Part shown: piece by piece, positions 14,348 through 19,850 of the stretch
Layout: the number at the start of each line of letters is the position of its first letter
Numbering within the stretch: the stretch's first letter is position 1
DNA from: Avoscillospira sp045579045
GTDB lineage: Bacteria > Bacillota > Clostridia > Oscillospirales > Oscillospiraceae
Direction of reading: 5' to 3'
DNA length: 20,576 nt
Assembly: GCA_045579045.1 (NCBI GenBank)
Contig: JAZNLL010000022.1
Coordinates: 1-20,576 of the forward strand
Made by a program: the position numbers and the translations under genes
Notes under the pieces: generated by a model
Databases searched by the model: none
The model's input: the letters and a program-made list of their open reading frames with translations, nothing else
Told to the model about the DNA's origin: nothing

Positions 14348-15559
14348 ATGACTGCATATCTGACCGGCGTTGCCGGTGCATTTCTGACGACTTTGTTCTT
14401 CGTTTTTGTCATTGCTGCCGTTGGCTATCTGGTGGGCGGCATTGAGATCAAGGGTATTTCCCTTGGTACGGCAGGCGTCCTGCTGATGGCTCTGGTCTTT
14501 GGCGTCATCGCCAACTATGTCCCTTCCTTCCAGTTGGGCGAAAAGACCGTTGTGCTGTTTGATGCCTCCGTCAAGCCTCTCTATTCTTTGATCTCCAGCC
14601 TCGGTACCTCCATGTTTGTTACCGCTGTTGGTCTGATCGCAGGTCCCAAGTTCTTCCGCGGCATGAACAAGGCATCTTTGGCCTATGTGTTCATGGGCGT
14701 TGCCATTATTGGTGTAGGTGTGCTGACTGCATGGCTGGTCATCAAGGTTGGCGGTGTTCCTGCCACCATCACTGCCGGTCTGCTGACCGGTGGTCTGACC
14801 ACCACCCCCGGCCTGTCCGCTGCCAAGGAAGCAGCCGGTGCCATCTCCGAAGCTGCCGCCGCAGAAGTCACTGCCGGCTACGGAATCGCCTATATCTTCG
14901 GCGTTCTGGGCGTCGTGTTCTTTGTCCAGCTGGTGCCCAAGTTCCTGAAGGTCAATATGGAAGAAGAGCGCAAGAGCTTCACCGCTGCCGATACGGTCAA
15001 GGTCAAGGTGGTGGATAAGGTTCTGAAGAAGGTGGACGATCTGGATTTCTTCCCCTTCCTGCTCACTGCCGTTCTGGGTATGATCCTGGGCGCCATCAAG
15101 ATCCCCGGCATCAACTTCTCCCTGGGTTCTTCCGGCGGTGCACTGATCATGGGCCTGATCGTGGGTCACTTCGGTCACATCGGCAAGATCGACCTGTCCG
15201 TCAGCAAGAATACCCTCAACTTCTTCCGTGAACTGGGTCTGATGCTGTTCCTGGTGGGCGCAGGCGTCCCCGGCGGTGTCAACTTCATGACCTATGTGAA
15301 GCTGTCCTACTTCATCTACGGCGCCATTCTGACCACCGTTCCTATGATCGTAGGCTACATTCTGGGTAAGTATGTGTTCAAGCTCAGCGTGTTCAACAAC
15401 CTCGGCTCCATCACCGGCGGCATGACCAGTACCCCTGCACTGGGTACCCTCATCCACACGGCAGGCACCGATGCTGTCACCGCTGCCTATGCCGCAACTT
15501 ACCCCATGGCTATGGTTCTGGTGGTTCTGGCCGCCAAATTCATCGTCATGTTCTTCTAA
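14348..15559 (+). CDS. Short AspT-family transporter, probable dicarboxylate exchanger
   Basis: A 403-residue integral membrane protein with about ten hydrophobic segments in two repeats. Each repeat carries the hallmark of the aspartate-alanine exchanger family: GGLTTTPGLSAA (148-159) followed by YGIAYIFGVLGVVFFVQL, and GGMTSTPALG (357-366) followed by YAATYPMAM. Typical AspT/YidE/YbjL proteins are about 550 residues with a large central pair of TrkA-C domains; here only a short charged loop (about 202-232) separates the halves. Known relatives exchange aspartate for alanine or export succinate (SucE type). As last gene of the mdh-hdr-flx-frd operon, 20 bases after frdA, it most likely moves succinate, fumarate, malate or aspartate. 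The substrate is inference. Confidence 0.85.
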   Translation: MTAYLTGVAGAFLTTLFFVFVIAAVGYLVGGIEIKGISLGTAGVLLMALVFGVIANYVPSFQLGEKTVVLFDASVKPLYSLISSLGTSMFVTAVGLIAGPKFFRGMNKASLAYVFMGVAIIGVGVLTAWLVIKVGGVPATITAGLLTGGLTTTPGLSAAKEAAGAISEAAAAEVTAGYGIAYIFGVLGVVFFVQLVPKFLKVNMEEERKSFTAADTVKVKVVDKVLKKVDDLDFFPFLLTAVLGMILGAIKIPGINFSLGSSGGALIMGLIVGHFGHIGKIDLSVSKNTLNFFRELGLMLFLVGAGVPGGVNFMTYVKLSYFIYGAILTTVPMIVGYILGKYVFKLSVFNNLGSITGGMTSTPALGTLIHTAGTDAVTAAYAATYPMAMVLVVLAAKFIVMFF

Positions 15560-15561
15560 CA

Positions 15562-15600
15562 AAAAATGCCTGTCGCAAAACTCTTGCGGCAGGCATTTTT
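15562..15600 (+). terminator. Strong intrinsic terminator after the permease gene
   Basis: A 17-base-pair stem (15562-15578 with 15584-15600, one G-U pair) with a five-base loop ends in a run of six T (15596-15601). It begins three bases after the permease stop codon and should end the 11-kb operon transcript. The right arm also overlaps the thioredoxin promoter region. Confidence 0.9.
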
Positions 15601-15611
15601 TATGCTATAAT
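15584..15611 (+). promoter_or_regulatory. Extended -10 promoter for the thioredoxin operon
   Basis: A TGC-TATAAT element (15603-15611) forms a perfect extended -10. The best -35 is the weak TTGCGG (15584-15589) at 16 bases, lying in the right arm of the preceding terminator stem. Transcription would start near 15618, with the start codon at 15637 preceded by AAAGGAG. Confidence 0.7.
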
Positions 15612-15636
15612 AGAGAAAACCGAAAGGAGATTTTAT

Positions 15637-15936
15637 ATGGAACATATTTTGAATAAAGATAATTTTGATGAGATCGTTCTGCAGAGTAAAGAACCCATTC
15701 TGGTAGACTTCTGGGCCTCCTGGTGCGGTCCCTGCATGATGCTCTCTCCCATTGTGGAAGAACTGAGCAAGACCCATAAGGTGGGCAAGGTCAATGTGGA
15801 TGAAGAGATGGAGCTGGCTCATCAGTATAACATCATGACCATCCCGGCACTTTTGGTGTTCAAGGATGGCAAATTGGTGAACCAGTCCGTGGGCTATCAG
15901 AGCTTGGAAGATCTGGAAAAACTGCTGGAGGTTTGA
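15637..15936 (+). CDS. trxA: Thioredoxin
   Basis: A 99-residue single-domain thioredoxin. The active site WCGPC is at 29-33 (C30 and C33), the cis-proline is P70 (MTIPALLVF), and the strand ILVDFWASW precedes the active site as usual. It reduces protein disulfides in the cytosol. It has its own promoter behind the frdA-permease terminator. The next gene starts one base after its stop codon and encodes an FTR-like protein, so the two are almost certainly co-translated and probably functional partners. A dedicated NADPH thioredoxin reductase is encoded further right on the opposite strand. Confidence 0.95.
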   Translation: MEHILNKDNFDEIVLQSKEPILVDFWASWCGPCMMLSPIVEELSKTHKVGKVNVDEEMELAHQYNIMTIPALLVFKDGKLVNQSVGYQSLEDLEKLLEV

Positions 15937-15937
15937 G

Positions 15938-16135
15938 ATGGGAATCCGCCTCAACGATAACGAACAGGTGGTCAAAACCGTCAAAGAGGGTCTGAAACGC
16001 ACGGGCGGTTATTGTCCCTGCCGCATGGAGCGGACAGAGGAGAATAAGTGCATCTGCCGGGAATTCCGTGCCCAGATGGCAGATCCCAACTTTGAAGGCT
16101 ATTGCCATTGCATGCTCTATTATAAAGAAAAATAA
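15938..16135 (+). CDS. Ferredoxin-thioredoxin reductase catalytic-subunit-like protein
   Basis: A 65-residue protein with the six-cysteine pattern of the ferredoxin-thioredoxin reductase catalytic chain: CPC (26-28), CIC (38-40) and CHC (56-58). In plant and cyanobacterial FTR three CxC motifs supply a [4Fe-4S] cluster and a redox-active disulfide that takes electrons from ferredoxin one at a time and passes them to thioredoxin. Here the protein is shorter, the middle motif is CIC instead of CPC, and the spacings are 9 and 15 residues against 16 and 8 in chloroplast FTR, resembling the minimal FTR-like proteins of anaerobes. No separate variable FTR subunit is visible. Position directly after trxA supports a thioredoxin partner. 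Electron donor is inferred to be reduced ferredoxin. Confidence 0.82.
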   Translation: MGIRLNDNEQVVKTVKEGLKRTGGYCPCRMERTEENKCICREFRAQMADPNFEGYCHCMLYYKEK

Positions 16136-16151
16136 GAAAGAGGTGCTTGTT

Positions 16152-16829
16152 ATGATGTACGCATCGGATTTTCGGGAAAAAGCGAGAAATGCCCTCAGCG
16201 GCAACTGGGGCAAGGCTGTAGCAGTCGGTCTGGTGGCCTCTCTGCTCACCGGTGGATTTGTCGCGGCAGGTAATGGCGCAAGTGAGAGCGGCGGCTATCT
16301 CAGCTTTGCCGACCATAGTGCTTTTATCACCCTCACCACGGTGGCAGTGGTCATGAGCCTCATCTCCATTGTCCTTGGCGGTGCCGTTAATATGGGCTGG
16401 TGTCAGTTCCATACCAATCTGGTCAAGGATACAGAGGATGCCCAGTTCAATGACCTCTTCACCCATTTCGACCGTCTGGGCAGAGGCTTTGTGATGAACC
16501 TTGTGGTATCTTTGTTTATCGTACTGTGGAGCCTGTTGTTCATCATCCCCGGTATCATTGCTACATACAGCTATGCCATGGTACCTTATCTCATGGCAGA
16601 ATTTCCGGAACTGAAAACCATGGACGCCATCCGTGAGTCCAAGCGGCTCATGCAGGGCAACAAGTGGCGGCTGTTCTGCCTGCAGATGAGCTTTTTCGGC
16701 TGGGCACTGTTGTGTACACTGACTCTCGGTATCGGCAATCTGTGGCTGACACCCTATATGCGTACTGCCGAAGCGGCATTTTATATGCATGTCACCGGCA
16801 GACTGGGAAAAGACCCCATTGAAGAGTAA
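16152..16829 (+). CDS. DUF975 family integral membrane protein
   Basis: A 225-residue membrane protein with about five or six hydrophobic helices. It has the DUF975 features: N-terminal REKARNALSGNWG, a central IIPGIIATYSYAMVPY helix end, and AIRESKRLMQGNKWRLFCLQ followed by SFFGWALL. Function of the family is not known. The start at 16152 is chosen because AAAGAGG lies about 9 bases upstream and the family's N-terminus aligns there; a second ATG follows immediately at 16155. It starts 16 bases after the FTR-like gene, so it is probably the last gene of the trxA transcript. I see no redox motif in it, and its link to thioredoxin is positional only. Confidence 0.82.
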   Translation: MMYASDFREKARNALSGNWGKAVAVGLVASLLTGGFVAAGNGASESGGYLSFADHSAFITLTTVAVVMSLISIVLGGAVNMGWCQFHTNLVKDTEDAQFNDLFTHFDRLGRGFVMNLVVSLFIVLWSLLFIIPGIIATYSYAMVPYLMAEFPELKTMDAIRESKRLMQGNKWRLFCLQMSFFGWALLCTLTLGIGNLWLTPYMRTAEAAFYMHVTGRLGKDPIEE

Positions 16830-16830
16830 G

Positions 16831-16863
16831 AAAAAGAGGAAAGGCTCAGCCTTTCCTCTTTTT
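16831..16863. terminator. Bidirectional terminator between convergent genes
   Basis: A perfect 15-base-pair stem (16831-16845 with 16849-16863) with a three-base loop is flanked by A-run and T-run, so it works on both strands. It begins one base after the DUF975 stop and lies five bases from the stop of the minus-strand phosphatase gene. Confidence 0.9.
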
Positions 16864-16868
16864 TATTC

Positions 16869-17690
16869 TTACAATCCGATCTCTTCCCATCCATTTTTCC
16901 GCAGCCGCAGGGTGCTCTTGAAACCGATGGTCCGCAGCAGCTCTGCGATCTCCTCATAATGGCAGTCCAGATATCTGGCATCATGACAGTCACCGGTGAC
17001 CACTACCGGCGCCTTCTTCTCCAACAGATACTCCAGAATAAAAGGCGCAGGATAGGGTGTGGTGCGGTAGCCTCTGGAAATGGCACCGCTGTTGACCTCG
17101 AATACAAGCCCTTTCTCCAAACCCGTATCAATGGCCTCAAAAAGTGCCTTCCGATACCGGGGATTGGTCTCATCGATCAAGGGTGCACGTTCATTGAACT
17201 TGGTCACAAGGTCAATGTGACCGGCGATCTGTGCCTTGCTCTTTTCATACTGCTTTGCGCAGGTGGCAAAATAAGCCTCTGCGTAAGAATAGATGTCTCC
17301 GCCAAAAAATTTCTCCACACCGGCCTGCATCTTTTCCAAAGACCAGTCGATATAGCAGGGCTCACCGTCAATTTCCAGAGAGTGAACGGACTCGATGCTG
17401 TATTCAAACACATCCTCCGGAAGAGGGTGCTTGTCATTTTCCCGTTCAATGCCCAACAGAATCTCCAGCTGACCGTCATAAACCTGCTGCAGCCGACGGA
17501 TTTCCGTAATGTATTGTTCCAAAGCCTCCTCTGTCATGGCAGCCGGGTCCCATCTGGCAGGGGTGTGACCGGAAAAGCCCAGGGACACAAAACCCAGTTC
17601 CAACGCTTTTTTGACCATCACTTCCGGGGCATCCTTGCCGTCGCAGAAGTGGGTGTGGGTGTGGACACAGGATAAAAAGGGATTAGCCAT
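16869..17690 (-). CDS. PHP-domain phosphatase, histidinol-phosphatase (HisK) type
   Basis: A 273-residue PHP-superfamily hydrolase. Metal ligand candidates are H10, H12 and H14 (VHTHTHFCDG), H42, E82 (GIERE), H103, H158 (GHIDLV), D234 and H236 (TGDCHDARYL), a trinuclear-metal pattern typical of histidinol-phosphate phosphatases of the HisJ/HisK type. The reaction would be histidinol phosphate to histidinol in histidine synthesis, but no his gene adjoins, and related PHP enzymes act on other phosphoesters. The ATG at 17690 has GGAG at 17700-17697, giving a six-base spacing. It is convergent with the DUF975 gene across a shared terminator and separated by 286 bases from the upstream metallo-hydrolase gene. 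Confidence 0.85.
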   Translation of the reverse strand: MANPFLSCVHTHTHFCDGKDAPEVMVKKALELGFVSLGFSGHTPARWDPAAMTEEALEQYITEIRRLQQVYDGQLEILLGIERENDKHPLPEDVFEYSIESVHSLEIDGEPCYIDWSLEKMQAGVEKFFGGDIYSYAEAYFATCAKQYEKSKAQIAGHIDLVTKFNERAPLIDETNPRYRKALFEAIDTGLEKGLVFEVNSGAISRGYRTTPYPAPFILEYLLEKKAPVVVTGDCHDARYLDCHYEEIAELLRTIGFKSTLRLRKNGWEEIGL

Positions 17691-17842
17691 AAAAAACTCC
17701 TTCGTTCACAAAACATTCAATCTTTGTTTTCAAATCGGTTACGGCTTGTTCAACATTTGGAAAGTATTTTCCTGTAAGATAAAACCATCAGGAGGTGATA
17801 CCAAAGAACAGATACAAAGCCTAATTTGATTTTCGTTTTCTA

Positions 17843-17967
17843 TTTTCTTTTCTTTCTCTCTCTCTGACCCCAATGCTGCAGGCTGATGCTGCGGGGAACT
17901 TCGCAGATCGCCAAACGGCCTGCAGCCCTCACAAGGACCCCATCCGGCGTGACGAACCGGATGGGGT
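17843..17967. other. Structured intergenic element with pyrimidine tract
   Basis: Within the 286-base gap between the two minus-strand genes lie a 23-base uninterrupted pyrimidine run (17843-17865), a long-range stem ctgcaggc/gcctgcag (17876-17883 with 17918-17925) enclosing a smaller ctgcg/cgcag stem (17889-17893 with 17902-17906), and an 11-base-pair hairpin (17937-17947 with 17957-17967). The last hairpin begins ten bases after the metallo-hydrolase stop but has no T run on either strand. It may be a 3'-UTR or processing structure, or a small RNA. I do not recognise a known RNA family. Confidence 0.35.
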
Positions 17968-17976
17968 TTGGTGTGT

Positions 17977-18804
17977 TCAGATGGTAATTTCCAAACCGTC
18001 ATAGGAGACGATAAAACCCTCTTTTGCGGCGATTTCCTTGAAATCATCGTAGAGCACATCGGTGCCATTGTGGGAGAAGTGGTTCAGCACAAAAACCGTA
18101 TGGTCATCGGCAACGCCCATCTCCTTCAGCTTTTCCCGGAGGGCAGCACACCGCCACAGATCCATATGTCCCACATAGGTCACGTGGGAAGCGGCTTCCG
18201 TGCAGTCCAGAGAAATGAGATCCATGGGTTTGCCATAGGCTCTCAGATATTCCATGCTTTCTTCGGGATATTCGCTGGTATCATTGGAATAGAAGATGGT
18301 TTTTCCGTCCTTTTCGATGATGTAGACCACCGGAGAGGATTTCTCTGCATGGGCAGCCCGCAGGGCAGTGACGGTGTAGCTTTCCACCTCAAAAGGCGCA
18401 AAGAGCTTGATTAACACAGCCTTTGCCTCACCGTTGGGGAGATTTTCCGTCACAGCAGAGAGCATTTCATAGCCGCTTCGGTCAGAGTAGAAGGTCAGTG
18501 GAGCATCATCGGCAAGATGGGAAAAGCCCTTTTTCCGCATTTTAATATCATCCACATACAGATGGTCCTCGTGGGAATGGGTGATAAGGCAGTTTTTGAT
18601 CTTATTCAGGGGGAAATTATGCTGGAGATAGTGCAGATAGGTGTCGGCCGGGAAGTCAATGAGCAGGGTATTATCCAAAATCGCCTGACTTCTGGTTCGG
18701 ATATTCCGACCGCCGGCAGCTCTTGATTTTTTGCAGTTTTCACATTCACAGAAAACCGCAGGCACACCTTCTGCCGCAGCCGTTCCCAGATATTTTAGTT
18801 TCAT
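17977..18804 (-). CDS. Metallo-beta-lactamase-fold hydrolase, PhnP-like
   Basis: A 275-residue MBL-fold protein. The metal motif HSHEDH is at 76-81 (THSHEDHLYVDD), a later bridging Asp appears in FYSNDTSEY, and a C-terminal His lies in LNHFSHNG. Near the N-terminus GTAAAEGVPAVFCECENCKKSR carries C19, C21 and C24, a small extra zinc site also found in PhnP-type phosphoribosyl cyclic phosphodiesterases. A phosphodiesterase acting on a small molecule is most likely; the substrate is unknown and no phn gene adjoins. The start at 18804 is chosen over the longer frame opening at 18885 because GGAGGC lies at 18817-18811 and the family begins with MKLKYLGTAA; the longer frame would run through a terminator and a promoter. 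Confidence 0.85.
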   Translation of the reverse strand: MKLKYLGTAAAEGVPAVFCECENCKKSRAAGGRNIRTRSQAILDNTLLIDFPADTYLHYLQHNFPLNKIKNCLITHSHEDHLYVDDIKMRKKGFSHLADDAPLTFYSDRSGYEMLSAVTENLPNGEAKAVLIKLFAPFEVESYTVTALRAAHAEKSSPVVYIIEKDGKTIFYSNDTSEYPEESMEYLRAYGKPMDLISLDCTEAASHVTYVGHMDLWRCAALREKLKEMGVADDHTVFVLNHFSHNGTDVLYDDFKEIAAKEGFIVSYDGLEITI

Positions 18805-18832
18805 AAGGATGCCTCCTTGGAGATTTTTTCCT

Positions 18833-18861
18833 ATTATAACATAAAACGCCTGCTGTTTCAA
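18833..18861 (-). promoter_or_regulatory. Promoter of the metallo-hydrolase gene inside the trxB terminator
   Basis: Reading the minus strand, TTGAAA (18861-18856) and a perfect TATAAT (18838-18833) are 17 bases apart. The -35 lies in the loop and inner stem of the trxB terminator hairpin, so the two signals share DNA. The start codon is about 29 bases downstream of the -10. Confidence 0.8.
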
Positions 18862-18878
18862 TGAAACAGCAGGCGTTT
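18844..18878 (-). terminator. Intrinsic terminator after trxB
   Basis: A perfect 17-base inverted repeat (18844-18860 with 18862-18878) begins three bases after the trxB stop codon; the real loop is a few bases wide. On the minus strand it is followed by a short run of T (four including the stem end), so it is a moderate to good terminator. Its inner part carries the -35 of the next gene. Confidence 0.75.
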
Positions 18879-18881
18879 GTA

Positions 18882-19790
18882 TCACTGATTGAGATGCTCG
18901 CAGGCCAAAGTGGCAGCCACCGTGCCGTCAGCCACGGCAGTGGTCAGCTGGCGAACAGCCTTGGCGCGGCAGTCACCGGCAACATACAGACCGGGGGTCC
19001 TGGTTTGGCAGCTTTCATCGGCAGCGATGAAACCCTGGGGGTCCAGATCCACAAATTCTGCCACCAGAGAACAGTCGGGAACACGGCCCAGTGCCACAAA
19101 CACGCCGTCCACAGGCAGGTTCACAGTCTCACCGCTGTCCCGATGGGAAAGGGTCAGAGCCTCCAACTTGTGTTCACCCACGAGGGCAGAAATGGTATAG
19201 GGCGTCATGATGCGGATATTCTCCGCCTTCTGTACAGCTTCAATGAGGGGCTGTTCTGCCCGGAAACCTTCCCGGCGATGGACAAGGGTGACGGTTTTGC
19301 ATACATCAGCCAGAAACAGGGCATCGGAGAAGGCCGTATTACCGCCGCCGACCACAGCCACATCCCGGTCCTTGAAGAAGGCACCGTCGCACAGTGCGCA
19401 GTAGCCTACACCGCTGCCGGTCAGTTCCTGCTCCCGCTCCACACCCATGGGACGGGGCTTTGCGCCTGCGGCAAAAATGACGGCTCTGGCTTTCAGTTCG
19501 CCATCGTCGGTCTGGGCTGTAAAAGTGCCGTCGCTCTCACGGGTCAGAGACGTGACACCTGTAAATTCCACACTGGCACCGGCATCCATAGCCTGGGCGC
19601 AGAGCTTATCGCCCAATTCCATGCCGCTGATGCCGGGCAGGGCAGGGTAGTTGTCCACCTGATGAGCCTGGGCGATCTGACCGCCGAAGCTCTCCTGCTC
19701 GCAGACGGTGACAGACTTGCCGGCTCTGGCGGCGTAAATGGCTGCAGTCAGTCCGGCAGGACCGCCGCCGATAATCAAAATATCAGTCAT
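18882..19790 (-). CDS. trxB: Thioredoxin reductase (NADPH type)
   Basis: A 302-residue low-molecular-weight thioredoxin reductase. FAD motif GGGPAGLTAA is at 8-17, the redox-active pair is C131-A-L-C134 followed by DGAFFK, the NADPH site is GGGNTA (148-153) with HRREGFR at 171-177, and the C-terminal FAD motif is YVAGDCR. The HRR...R signature argues for NADPH, in contrast to the ferredoxin-dependent variants known in some clostridia. The active site reads CALC instead of the common CATC. It lies 60 bases after nrdD in the same direction with an AAGGAGG before the ATG, so it probably regenerates the redoxin domain fused to NrdD as well as the thioredoxin encoded at 15637. Confidence 0.93.
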   Translation of the reverse strand: MTDILIIGGGPAGLTAAIYAARAGKSVTVCEQESFGGQIAQAHQVDNYPALPGISGMELGDKLCAQAMDAGASVEFTGVTSLTRESDGTFTAQTDDGELKARAVIFAAGAKPRPMGVEREQELTGSGVGYCALCDGAFFKDRDVAVVGGGNTAFSDALFLADVCKTVTLVHRREGFRAEQPLIEAVQKAENIRIMTPYTISALVGEHKLEALTLSHRDSGETVNLPVDGVFVALGRVPDCSLVAEFVDLDPQGFIAADESCQTRTPGLYVAGDCRAKAVRQLTTAVADGTVAATLACEHLNQ

Positions 19791-19811
19791 GGGAAATCCT
19801 CCTTAAGCGGG

Positions 19812-19842
19812 GAACGCCACGCCAAGGAAAGGCGCGGCGTTC
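19812..19842 (-). other. Intercistronic hairpin between nrdD and trxB
   Basis: A 12-base-pair stem (19812-19823 with 19831-19842, one wobble pair) with a seven-base loop begins eight bases after the nrdD stop. On the minus strand it is followed by CCCCGC and not by a T run, so complete termination is unlikely. It may stabilise or partly attenuate the transcript between the two genes. Confidence 0.5.
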
Positions 19843-19850
19843 TGAATGGA

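Noticed and set aside
17787..17822. Possible short plus-strand peptide after the aggaggtgat sequence
   Set aside because: A ribosome-binding-like sequence is present, but the only start would be a GTG inside it, giving nine codons; not supportable as a gene.
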